Below, piece by piece: positions 21,931-34,000 of a stretch of 64,000 nt of DNA (position 1 is its first letter; the number at the start of each line of letters is the position of its first letter). The DNA is taken from NCBI GenBank assembly GCA_026119855.1, contig JAOWBW010001812.1:35155-99154 (forward strand). Reading direction: 5' to 3'. The translations under genes and the position numbers were made by a program. The notes below the pieces were generated by a model that worked only from the letters and a program-made list of their open reading frames with translations, made no database searches and was not told the DNA's origin. This DNA comes from Campanula takesimana (taxonomy: Eukaryota > Streptophyta > Magnoliopsida > Asterales > Campanulaceae).

Positions 21931-24080
21931 GAATCCATTCATAGTTCCTTTTGATGTCGAAGCCTACAGAAGGAAACTTGAATGGGAGGAGGAGTTTATC
22001 GTCAAACCACTTTTGCAACAAGAGGGAACCAAAAAAAAAAAAAAACATTTCAAAAGAGACCATGCTTTTCACAATAAGAGTCTGATTGACGACTACTTTG
22101 CTGAAAATGCTACCTATGAAGATTTCTTCCACCGACGATATCGGATGCGGAAACATGTATTCCTTCGAATCGTCACGGATCTATCAAACCATGACAACTA
22201 CTTCACGCAAAGATACGATGCTACTGGCAAAGAAGACCTATCTCCATTAGCAAAATGTACCACGGCGATGAGAATGTTAGCATATGGTATGTCCGCCGAT
22301 GCTATCGATGAATACATAAAGATAGGAGGCACTACAGCGTTAGAGACGTTACGTCGATTTTGCAAAGGGGTCATTCAATTGTATGAGCAAGAGTACTTGC
22401 GAGCCCCAACTGAAGATGACCTGCGAAGTATACTTGAAGTTAGTGAGCAGCGGGGATTTCCAGGGATGATCGGGAGCGTTGATTTCAAAAGAGACCATGC
22501 TTTTCACAATAAGAGTCTGATTGACGACTACTTTGCTGAAAATGCTACCTATGAAGATTTCTTCCGCCGACGATATCGGATGCGGAAACATGTATTCCTT
22601 CGAATCGTCACGGATCTATCAAACCATGACAACTACTTCACGCAAAGATACGATGCTACTGGCAAAGAAGGCCTATCTCCATTAGCAAAATGTACCACGG
22701 CGATGAGAATGTTAGCATATGGTATGTCCGCCGATGCTATCGATGAATACATAAAGATAGGAGGCACTACAGCGTTGGAGACGTTACGTCGATTTCAAAG
22801 GGGTCATTCAATTGTATGAGCAAGAGTACTTGCGAGCCCAACTGAAGATGACCTGCGAAGTATACTTGAAGTTAGTGAGCAGCGGGGATTTCCAGGGATG
22901 ATCGGGAGCGTTGATTTCAAAAGAGACCATGCTTTTTCACAATAAGAGTCTGATTGACGACTACTTTGCTGAAAATGCTACCTATGAAGATTTCTTCCGC
23001 CGACGATATCGGATGCGGAAACATGTATTCCTTCGAATCGTCACGGATCTATCAAACCATGACAACTACTTCACGCAAAGATACGATGCTACTGGCAAGA
23101 ATCCTATCTCCATTAGCAAAATGTACCACGGCGATGAGAATGTTAGCATATGGTATGTCCGCCGATGCTATCGATGAATACATAAAGATAGGAGGCACTA
23201 CAGCGTTGGAGACGTTACGTCGATTTTGCGGGTCATTCAATTGTATGAGCAAGAGTACTTGCGAGCCCAAACTGAAGATGACCTGCGAAGTATACTTAAA
23301 GTTAGTGAGCAGCGGGATTTCCAGGGATGATCGGGAGCGTTGATTGCATGCACTGGGAATGGAAAAATTGTCCAACTGCTTGGGAAGGTCAGTTTACTAG
23401 AGGTGATAAGGGAACCACGAGTGTTATACTTGAAGCAGTTGCCACTCATGATTTGTGGATCTGGCATTCCTTTTTCGGATGCCCGGGCACATTGAACGAT
23501 ATAAATTGTGCTCGATCGATCGCCATTGTTCGATGATGTTGAACAAGGAAAAGCTCCACGGGTTAATTTCTATGTGAATCAACGTCAATATAATATGGCG
23601 TATTATCTTGCTGACGGTAATATACCCTTCTTATCCGACTTTCGTCAAATCAGTTAGAATTCCTCAAAGTGAGGAAGATAAGCTATTTGCGAATTTTCAA
23701 GAGGGATGTCGAAAGGATATAGAACGTGCATTCGGAGTGCTCCTCGATTAAATCATTCGAGAACCAGCTCGAATGTGGGAGATAGACGACTTGGCTATCA
23801 TCATGAGGTCATGTATCATATTACATAATATGATTGTTGAGGATGAACGGCATACTTATTCTCAAAATTGGAAAGACTTTCACCCGAGGCAAGAGGGTCT
23901 ACTTCACAACAACCCGAGGCAAGTGGGTCTAGTACACAACAACCATTCTCGACTGAGGTACTACCTGCATTTGCAGAGCATGTGCGTACTAGATCGGAAA
24001 TGCGTGATTCAAGAGTTCATCAACAATTGCAGAAGGATCTAGTCAAGCACATATGGGCAAAATTCGGAAACCATGTGTGA
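21929..24080 (+). pseudogene. PIF/Harbinger transposase (DDE, HARBI1-like), disrupted
   Basis: Transposase of the surrounding element. From ATG 21929: a basic N-terminal part, then DDYFAENATYEDFFHRRYRM, RIVTDLSNHDNYF, ALETLRRF and the catalytic start GFPGMIGSVD, all as in Harbinger transposases. A segment of about 432 bases ending just after this first Asp is present three times (22048-23344). The first open frame therefore ends at 22819, and copies 2 and 3 carry small indels. Only after copy 3 does the sequence go on to CMHWEWKNCP, FFGCPGTLND (second acidic site) and DIERAFGVL (third acidic site), with more frameshifts near 23530 and 23640. A C-terminal low-complexity part ends at about 24080. 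Not functional as it stands. Confidence 0.85.
22048..23344 (+). repeat. 432-bp transposase segment in three tandem copies
   Basis: Copies at 22048-22482, 22483-22914 and 22915-23344 each begin TTTCAAAAGAGACCATGC and end GATCGGGAGCGTTGA. They are nearly identical apart from a few substitutions and 1-4-base indels (for example CATGCTTTTTCAC in copy 3 and CGATTTCAAAGG in copy 2). This explains the repeated protein segments. Confidence 0.95.
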
Positions 24081-24627
24081 TTTAATAATTTTATTGTCTT
24101 TCATTAATTATGTCGCGAGCTAAGTGTATTGTAACTTTTCTTATTTTGAATAATAATTATCGTCATTTATCTAATTATTTAATTGCCAAAAAGAATTAAT
24201 TTAGTGTAAAATATTATTTTAATTATAAATAATAATAATAATTATTATTTTTTACTAATCATAAAAATAAAGAATATATAAAAAATAAAAATAATATAAA
24301 GTAGTGGGGTATAGAATGATGAGTGGGAGGGAGATGAATTTTTTTTTCCAACTAACCATTGTAGGGGGTTGTATGAAAGGGGTGTATGAAAGATGAGGTG
24401 GATAGGATAAAGTGTTAAAAGTGGGTGTTGAATTTTTTTTGGTGTATGAAACCATTGCTCATAGTCTAAGACCTTGTAAATGTAAAAATCATTAATGTAT
24501 TTTAAGACCAGCAATAATAGAAGAGCTGATGTCACGGCGAGTAATTAGCAATTTTGTCATGATTACACACTTGACACGCTCACAGAATAAGATAAAGCTG
24601 AACTAAGCCAACCGAAAGTATTTACTA

Positions 24628-24866
24628 CTCCCTCCGTCCTAAACTAAGTTTCTTACTCTTTTTTTTGTTTGTCCCAGACTAAGGTTCTTAATTGCTTTAT
24701 TATTTAAAATGGACTGTGTGATCCATTTTCCATTCTCACAACAAAAACTCTCTACTCACTTTATCTCTCCTACTTTCTCTTACTTACTTTTTCATATCAC
24801 AATATTAACTTTTTCTTAATCTTCGTGTAAAATCAAACTAAGAACCTTAATCCGGGACGGAGGGAG
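24628..24866. mobile_element. Stowaway MITE
   Basis: Termini CTCCCTCCGTCCTAAACTAA and TTAATCCGGGACGGAGGGAG with TA duplications. Confidence 0.9.
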
Positions 24867-24874
24867 TAATATAA

Positions 24875-26272
24875 AGGGCAAATTGTATTATACTATCACT
24901 AAATTTACACGGAGTTGCAATGTATGTTATAAAATATTAAAAGTTATAATTTAGTGCATAATGCTCTCTCACAAAGTTGCAATTCACTGCAATTTTGGAT
25001 GTTGTTTTAGTGGATGGAGGGTAGTTAACTAAAGCTAACAAAATGAATGAAAAGGTTAACGAATTTTTTAGAACTTGCATTGACCACTCTTATAATTTAT
25101 CAAATTTTAATTTCTTATTATTATGTCAATTATACCCCCAACAAACCAAAATAATAATAATGATAATAATAATAATGAATTTTTATAACAAAAAACAATA
25201 CTTTTAATTTATTTGGAGAGATAACAATACTTTAATAAACAACATATAATTTTTTATTAAACATCAATATCAAAGAAATGTTGCTATTAGGGTTAAAAAT
25301 GACATTTCTGCGACGAATTTCTCCCTATTTTCAAAAAAAATTCCCCAAATTCTATCTCAAAACATTATTCAACACATCTTCGATGTTGCACCAATGTTGT
25401 CTTCTCTTGTGATTTCTCAATCTATATTTTTTCGGCTTCAGATCTGACTATTCGGTTCAAAATAACAAAAAAAATTAATTTCTCGTCTGCAGTACAAGAG
25501 ACAGTCTGATTTAAAGTTTTATTGTCAAATTTGCTATTTTTTTTTAATCATTTAGTAGAATCTCACTCTTCAGAATTATCAATATCACACCATATGACAT
25601 TAACATCTGCATGGCAATAATTTTGAATGAAATAAAAAATTTGACAATAAACCCTCAAATCAGACTGTCTTCTCTTGTACCGCAGGCGAAAAAATCTTTT
25701 TATTTTTTTGTCATTTTGAACCATAATAGACAGAGCTTGAGCCGAAAAAATATAGATTTGAAGAAATCAGCAATGGTGGTGCAACACGGAAGATGGATCA
25801 ACTTATATTTTGAAATGGAATTTGCGGCAAATTTTTGAAAATATGACAGAAATTCGTTGTAGAAATTTGTTTTTTTGAATCGTAATAGTAACATATATAT
25901 TTTTCTATATTAATTTTTAATAACAAAATTATATGTTGTTTATTAAAATTGTTATCTCTTCAATGAATTTAAAAATATTGTTATTTTAAAGATTTTTTTT
26001 TATTTGTTGTGGTGTAATTGATGAAATACTAGGAAATTGAAAATTTGTTAAATTAGAGGGGTGATCAATGAAAGTTTTAGAAGTTCTGTTAACCTTTTCA
26101 TTCATTTTGTTAAATATTGTTAACTACCATCCATCCATTATAATAGTCATCCAAAACTGCAGTTGATTACAATTTTGTGTGAATATTATGTACTAAATTG
26201 CAATTTTTGGTAATTTATGACCCACATTGCAACTCTGTGTAAACTTAGTTGTAGTATGGTGCAATTTGCCCT
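24875..26272. mobile_element. 1.4-kb foldback element, two long inverted arms
   Basis: The left arm starts AGGGCAAATTGTATTATAC; the right end as reverse complement is AGGGCAAATTGCACCATAC. Matching inverted stretches continue inwards through GTTGCAATGT, GGTTAAC(G/A) and TTTTTTCGGCT to a short loop at about 25540-25615 (left AGACAGTCTGATTT, right AAATCAGACTGTCT). Arms are about 650 bases with substitutions and small indels. No coding domain. The flanks lack an obvious long target duplication. A transcript would fold into a long hairpin. Confidence 0.85.
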
Positions 26273-26275
26273 AAT

Positions 26276-26880
26276 TAATACTGTATAAAGGAAAAAACAA
26301 AAGAGAATGACACAAACAAAACAATTTTAATTGCGATAATAATTTTTTGAGTAATTTACAATATTATGAAAAACATTTGTTCATAATATTGAGTAATTAG
26401 TGTGAAAATACACTTTTTCCTAGCTCTTAAGAAAAAAAGTAATTATTAAGAAACATCTCATTCGTTAGTGATTGTGCTCATAGCATAAAGTGTCCATTAT
26501 TCATATTGAGATTTATAAATATTTAAATTAACATTTATAAACATTTAAACTTACATTGTTAATACTTGTTAACAAGTGCAAGTGTGCTATAAAAAGTGAA
26601 GTTTGTCCGTGAGTATTAGTGTGTTTAAAAAGTGTCAGTAATACTGTTAAATAATACAATTGATAATGTTAAAGAATAATAATGTGTGCCACTTCCTTTT
26701 AGTATATCCAAGAGTAAGAGTCACATTCATAAAATGACAAATGATGAGAAATAATGAATAGCGTATTAGACAATTTGTCTTTCTAATGCTTCTATAATAC
26801 AAAAGACCAGACTTACTAACTTACATTTTGCCCACTTGCACTATGAATAATGTTCTCGACATCTATACTCTCAACTCATT
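26276..26880. other. AT-rich intergenic DNA, nothing recognised
   Basis: No open frame with a domain; scattered short AT repeats such as ACATTTATAAACATTTAAA. Confidence 0.6.
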
Positions 26881-26883
26881 TGC

Positions 26884-27096
26884 AATGTCCCACTCGAATT
26901 AGTACAACCCCAAAATCGAAATGTTTTAGTTTATGAGACCCACATTTAAACTCACAACATTTTTTCACTCATTTTTCTCTAACTCATTTTCTCTCTCTTA
27001 CTTCACTTTTCATACTCACAACACCTACTCAACTAAACTTTTTCCTTAATCCCAGTGCCCAACCCAAAAATCCTAATTTGGGTGGGACGGAGGGAG
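26884..27096. mobile_element. Stowaway MITE with eroded left end
   Basis: Right end AATTTGGGTGGGACGGAGGG AG followed by TA. The left end is reduced to GTCCCACTCGAATTAG; the first bases are lost. The interior has TACTCAACTAAAC and CTCACAACACCTAC phrases shared with other window copies. Confidence 0.7.
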
Positions 27097-27617
27097 TATA
27101 TAATATAAAATCTATCATTGGATAATAGCCAATATTATTAAGTCAATGATTTATAAAATTAAAAGTTAATTCATAACAATAATAAAATCATCTTTATATT
27201 CAAATTTCAATTATCACAATAAATATAAATTATGTACAACAAAAAGCTAAAAAAAATTAACACAATTCTCTTAAATTTGTAAGTAAACATTGTAATTCAT
27301 ATACAATATACTTATATTAAAAAAATTATGTTATTTCATTAAATAAAAAATTAAAAAATAAAATACAAAAAATCTAACGAATTAGTTTTCTGTGCAAAAC
27401 ACGGGTTACCCGGTAGTACTTCCAATACACACGCAAAAGAACAAAATTTAAAACCACAATATCAAATACTGTCAGTGCGTTCTGCTGACATAAATGTACG
27501 AAAGATTTCTAGGAAACACTAAAAATTACCCAGAAAAACAAATAAAAAACAACCGATTAATCCCATTGTCATTCCTTAAATTGATGAACTTTATATTATA
27601 AAATTCACTATTTTTTA
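27097..27617. other. AT-rich DNA upstream of the channel gene
   Basis: No gene or clear repeat recognised. ACACGGGTTACCCGGTAGTA at about 27401 is a common phrase in old plant repeats. Confidence 0.5.
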
Positions 27618-27886
27618 CTCCCTCCGGTCCAAAATAACTGTCACTTTTGAATCAAAATTTTGGTTCAAAATAACTGTCACTTTTGAGCTAAATGTCCTTC
27701 TTACCTTGCCTTGAAACTTGTTTTGCTTTATTAATTGTCTTAGTTGTGAGACAATAGTGTAGTAATTATGCATATTTAATAAGGGTAAAATTGATACTTT
27801 TATCACTAAATCATAATATTAATTGCTTTCCTTATGAATTGCGCAAAAGCAAAAAAAACAGTTATTTTGGACGGGACAGGAGGGAG
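27618..27886. mobile_element. Stowaway MITE about 190 bp before the channel gene start
   Basis: Termini CTCCCTCCGGTCCAAAATAA and TTATTTTGGACGGGACAGGA GGGAG, TA on both sides, with an extra internal copy of AAAATAACTGTCACTTTTGA. It lies in the likely promoter of the gene at 28079. Confidence 0.85.
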
Positions 27887-28078
27887 TAATAGAAAAAGAA
27901 TTCCCATGTGCAACTCCACTTGTTTCCAAATTACTACCATCATATTATTCCTTTCTTTCTCCCTCACTCCTTTCCCATTCTTGTATGGCATCCCTTTTCC
28001 CTTTCTCTCTCTAACCTATTTTTTCCCTCACTTTCTCTCTCTAAATTCTTGATTTTCTTGGCTTCTTCTTCATCAGCC

Positions 28079-31000
28079 ATGGCTAGTCTTGGGGATATTG
28101 GGGTTTCTGCACTCATAAATTTAATTGGGGCTTTTGCTTTCTTGTTAGCTTTTGCAGTGTTGAGAATTCAACCAATCAATGACAGGGTTTATTTTCCTAA
28201 ATGGTACATTAATGGAGTTAGGAGTAGCCCTAGAAATACAGGGGGAAATTATGTGGGAAAATTTGTTAATCTCAATTTCAGTACTTACCTTACTTTTCTT
28301 AGTTGGATGCCTCAAGCTTTGAAGATGAAGGAATCTGAGATTATTGAACATGCTGGCCTTGATTCTGCTGTTTTCTTGCGAATTTACATTCTGGGGTACT
28401 TTCAATTTTTAATATTTCTTCATGTATTTTTTTTGTTCTCTTAATGTTTGGTGATATACGTATAATGTTTCTGGGCACTTTCAATTTTCATCTATTTAAA
28501 AGAATTTTGTTGTTTTAATGTTTGGTCATATCTAATTGATTCTGGGTGTTTTTGTTTGGTCGGTGTTTTTTATTGATTAATTTTTTTTATTTATTTATTT
28601 ATAATAATTTGCTAATTTTAATTATAAAGCTGGTATGTTAGGTTTTGTTTGATGTTTCTGTTTTTCCTTATATGTTAACATCCGGTCTTAGTCAATTTGC
28701 TTTATCCTGCTGTTTGTAGAGGTTTATGGGCATGGAATGTGATTTCAGTTTTTTTTTTTTTTTTTTTTAAATATATTTAGGATGCTGACTGAAAGGTATG
28801 GATTTGTGGGTATTTCTGTAATGTTTGGTACTTCTGACTAGTAGTCGTAAAACTCTGACCTTTTTATGCATTTTCTTTTGTTTCCAATGATTTTTTGGTG
28901 TTTAATAATGCTATTGTTCCGTTTGGTGTCAAAAAAGAAGTCATTAGAGTACGTTTTTCCTTATAATTGTGTGTTTGTTGAGAAACTTTTAGAAGTTGGT
29001 AGTTGGAGTTTTCATTTTCTGCTGTTTTTTGCACACGTCAATGTCTGTCCTAGTCATTCTCCTATCTCGTGTTGTTTGTTAATGGTCTATGGTCATGGAT
29101 TTTAAGCATTCATTATAAAAATAAATCAGCATACTTGAACTACTACTAGTACGCCCTCTGTCCCAAAAATGATCTTCCCATTTGTCATTTCTCATTATCC
29201 CAAAAAGTTCTTCTCATTTCTACAATTTGGGTTTAAAAACATGGCTAGTGAAGCAAGTGTTCATATTCTTAGAAAGTTTGAATAATCAAATGGGAAGATC
29301 GCTTTGGGACAAAGGAATTATTACATAAGCCTGCATCTCTTGAATTCTGTTAAGTTAGATGTCTGTAGTTTTTCTTGAAAAACTAACAATTTGGACTTTG
29401 GACTAGAAAGTTGTCGTGTTTAACTTATCTGCATTTTCGATATTTGACTCTGCTGTTATTTTAATTTATGGGGCATATCGGGTATATTCAATGGTCAACT
29501 CTGCAATAAAGACATTACAAATTTAAAGATGTTAATTCGTAATTGAGACCTCTTCAATAGGATGATTGTGATGCTTTGAATAAATTGAAAACAATCAGCA
29601 AAATAGGAAAAATTAAACACTTTTCTCTTATTAGCAAGTAGCAAAATTGACGATTTTCCTCTTTTGCATACAAGAATTATCTCTGGAACCCACATTTCAG
29701 TACATGTTATTTTTCCACGATTAGGATTCCTTCTCGATCTTTCTCCGTGCCCTTTTTTGCTTTCGTCCATTTTATTGTAGAAAATTCCAGATGTTCATGT
29801 TTGACTAGGACATACACTTGAACTGTAGTCCTTCATTAAAGCTTACGTTGGTCTTCCCAGCTCAAACTCCTTGAACGCTTACTTGTTTCTTTTCCAATAA
29901 CAATATACTACCTCCCTCCCAAAGTGATAGTCCCATTTCCCCTTTTTGTTTGTCCCAAAAAGTTAGTCCCGTTTCCAAAATGAAGGCTTTCAAAATCACT
30001 GAAAATGTAACCTTAAGTTTTTTGAAAAATCAAATGGGACTATCATCTGGGACGGAGGGAGTATTTATATAGCTAAACTGAAGGATCCTAAGACCTAATT
30101 ATGTTGACAAAGTTTTTCCAATAACAATATTGTTATATGCCATTTTGTCAAGATATGTCATCTTTATCATTATAATTATTATTAGTTCCAAAGTAATGAT
30201 TTTTTACATGTTCATTTGCAGATTAAAAATTTTCGGTCCAATTGCACTCGCAGCTCTCTTGTTTCTTATTCCAGTCAATGTATCTGACGGGACATTATCT
30301 TTTCTAAGCAAAGAATTGGTTGTCAATGACATCGATAAGCTTTCGATATCAAATGTTCGTCCTAAATCTCTGAAGTAAGTTATATTCCTCTTGGAAATAA
30401 TAAAGATTATAATCCCTTTGTCCCCGAAAGTTTAACCCGTTTGGACTTTTTTTGGTCAATATAAATGAACTTTGACCAAACATTGATTTCTATCTAATTA
30501 TTCTAGTGAAATTCTAAAAATCGTATTTGATAGATCATTAAGTCATTTATCAATAACTATTTTAGAATTTCAACGTGATCAATGGATTGACACTAATGTT
30601 TCGTCACAGTTCATTTATGTTGACCATATAATAAGTCAAAATGGGACGAACTTTCGGGGACAGAGGGAGTATGTAATAACATGTTAACACTTTATCATGG
30701 GCCCGTGGAAACAACGATGGAGAACCTAAACTTAATGTAGTATGCTGATGTAAATACGTGAACATAACATGTTGATACTGCACATCGTACAAATGGAGAA
30801 GGAATATGTGACTGCTTTTGTGGCAATTTCGCCTTTTAATTTTTTAAAACTAATTTCTGATTAAATTCAATTTCAGATTTTTTGTGCACATAGGAATGTC
30901 ATATTTGTTTGCCTTTTGGACTTGTATCATGCTCTACAAGGAGTATGATAGAGTTGCGACAATGAGATTAAATTTCTTGGCTTCGCAACGCAGGCGTGCA

Positions 31001-34000
31001 GAGCAATTTACAGTGAGTAAGAATCTCTTAGCTTTTCTATATATTAAAAAAAAATAAAAAAATTGAGTAAATCCTTAAAATGATGGATCAAAAATTGGCT
31101 CAATCAACACCAACCCCTCTTATTCTTCTACTGCAGGATGTGTATTTATGAATGATTTTCTTTCTTTTTTTTTATTTTTTTTTTATTTTTGCTCTTTTTT
31201 TCTTAAATGATTTCTGTACTAAAATATCGCAATTTTGGTTTTATTGGTCTCTACTTCAAAATTTAATGTATATAATCATGCGCCTCCATTTTTTCAGGTA
31301 CTAGTCAGAAATGTGCCACATGTTTCTGGCCGTTCAACATCAGATAGTGTGGATACCTTCTTTAAAAAGAACCATCCAGATCATTATCTCTGTCACCAGG
31401 TACCATATTTAACCTACTCAATTTTCTTTGTATGCTTGTTAAATTGAACTTATGTTCATATTCTTTCAAATTTTTTAGGCTGTTTATAATGCAAACAAGT
31501 TTGCAAAACTCGTTAATAAAAGAAATAGGCTTCAAAATTGGCTAGACTATAACCAGCTCAAGTATGAAAGGCATTCAGCCAAGCGGCCAACCAGCAAGGT
31601 ATTTTTTATTCATTTAAAATGTACTCCAACTATATGCTGACTATTTACAATGACTCGTAACTTTTTTCTTTCAATTTTTCAGAAAGGCTTCCTCGGGCTT
31701 TGGGGCGAAAAAGTCGATTCCATTGAGTACTATAAGCAACAAATTAAAGACTTCGATAGAAAAGTGAGTAAAATTTACTCGTTTATTTACCATAAACTAA
31801 GGATTCAGTGTTTTATTTGTAACTTGTCGTTTACTCACTATGTCGCAAAATAAATCTCGCACTTTGACTTTTTGGTTAACTTGATTGAACTTTGACCAAT
31901 ATTTCATGAAAAAGTAACCAAATTGACCAAAAAAAAACAAGGTGCGACATTTATTTTGGGGACAGAGGAAGTACTAGTTACAAACTAATTATCATTCTCA
32001 TTTCACTAGTTAACATCGGAGCGTCAGAAAATTCTCAAGGATCCGAAGTGTATTATGTCAGCTGCATTCGTATCGTTTAATTCGCGATGGGGGGCTGCTG
32101 TGTGTGCACAGACACAGCAAAGCAAGAATCCCACTCTTTGGTTAACTAATTGGGCCCCGGAACCCCGGGACGTATACTGGAGAAATCTTTCTATACCATT
32201 TGTTTCCTTAAGCATCCGGAAGCTTGTGATATCAATCTCAGTCTTTGCTTTGGTTTTCTTTTACATGATACCCATTACCTTCGTGCAATCACTTGCAAAT
32301 CTTGACGGTCTCGAGAAAGTGGCTCCGTTTCTCAGGCCTGTGATCGAATTGTAAGTAACAATTTTCTTTCTTTGTAGTTGACATGGAATCAATTGGCAGC
32401 TCGTTTAATATGTTCCATGTTGGAATCAATTATACACCCTCCGTCCCAAAAAAAAAAATGTATTACTTTCCTTTCCTTTTTTGCTTGTCCGTAAATACTG
32501 TCCCATTTCTAAAAATAGCAATAAATGTAGTGTAATTTAACTAGGTACAAGCAAGTAAAGCTTGGTCTATAAAGACATTGACTTGTCAAATGGGACAGTG
32601 TTTTTGGGTTTTGGGACGGAGGGAGTATTAGAATTGGTTTCCACAGTCTATTTAAATCTACCGTGTCATTGGAGTAATAGAATACGCTTGAATGATTTTG
32701 TTTCTATGATAAGGTATACTCGAGAACGGAAGTTCTGAACTTCTATTCATTATATTATTTACCTCTAATCTGACTTTTGGCCTGATTGGTTGTATAGTTT
32801 TAGTTTTGGCTTGATTGCTTGTATAGTTTTAGTTTTGGCTATTTAATGCAAGTGTCTGACTTTTTTGCAACGCTGTGCAGAAAATTCATCAAGTCTTTCC
32901 TACAGGGTTTTCTTCCTGGTCTAGTTCTGAAGCTCTTTTTGCATTTTCTTCCCGCTATTTTGATGATTATGTCGAAAATTGAGGGACATGTAGCAATTTC
33001 ATCACTGGAAAGGAGAACAGCAGCGAAATACTACTACTTTATGCTAGTGAATGTATTCTTGGGAAGTATCGTAACTGGAACAGCTATTGAGCAACTTCAT
33101 TCTTTCCTTCACGAATCCCCTACCCAGTAATGTTTCACATCTATCTATTTCCTCCCTCCGTCCCGAAAAGATAGTCCCATTTAGTTTTTGATGGTTAGCA
33201 CAAGTAAACTTTGACCAAATATTGATGTAAATCTAATCATCCTAGTGAAATTCTAGAAATTGTTATTGGTAAATCATTAAGTGATTTATCAATGACAATT
33301 TTTATAATTTCATTAGGATGATTAGATTAATAGTAATATTTGGTCAATGTTTACCTGTGTTCACCATCAATAATCATAAGGGACTATCCTTTTGGGACGG
33401 AGGTAGTATATTTATTACATAATGATTCATTCAAATCTTTTAATTTTACCCCGTTTTAACGTTTGTTCTTTGTAGGATTCCGAGAACCATAGGAGTATCA
33501 ATACCAATGAAAGCTACATTCTTTATTACGTATATTATGGTTGATGGATGGGCTGGCATTGCGGGTGAGATTCTTCGGTTGAAGCCATTGGTGATTTTTC
33601 ATCTCAAGAACATGTTCATTGTTAAAACCGAAAGGGATAGGGAGAAGGCAATGGACCCTGGGAGTGTTGACTTTCCCGAGACCCTCCCCTCTCTTCAACT
33701 CTACTTCCTTATGGGCCTTGTTTATGCTGTTGTTACACCTGTCCTTCTTCCTTTCATTCTAGTCTTCTTCGCCTTCGCCTACTTCGTTTATCGCCACCAA
33801 GTAAGTTTCTATTTTTTTTTTTTACCTCAGTTATTCCCTCGGTCCCCAAAAAAAGTCGCGCTTTGACCTTTTTGGTCAACTTGGTTTAACTTAAACCAAT
33901 GATTGATGAAAATTTAATAATTTTCATGAAAGCCTAAAACTTGTTATTGATTCTCCATCAAAAATACTGTCAGTAAGAATTTTTAGAATTTCATGTAAGT

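Larger units (their letters stand above)
21113..24466 (+). mobile_element. PIF/Harbinger DNA transposon with broken transposase
   Basis: Terminal inverted repeats GACTACCCACAATGG (left) and CCATTGCTCATAGTC (right), flanked by the 3-bp duplication TAA (21110-21112 and 24467-24469), as expected for PIF/Harbinger. Subterminal GGTGTATGAAAG repeats occur at both ends. The interior holds a transposase reading frame (from 21929) disrupted by tandem duplication. A separate Myb-like second protein usual for the family is not recognisable. GC-rich subterminal DNA at about 21245-21345. Confidence 0.88.

Noticed and set aside
22349..23467. Minus-strand frames in the Harbinger element
   Set aside because: Shadows of the transposase; repeated because the segment is tandemly duplicated.
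28866..29105. 79-codon frame in the OSCA gene's first intron
   Set aside because: Overlaps a spliced intron, T-rich, no domain.
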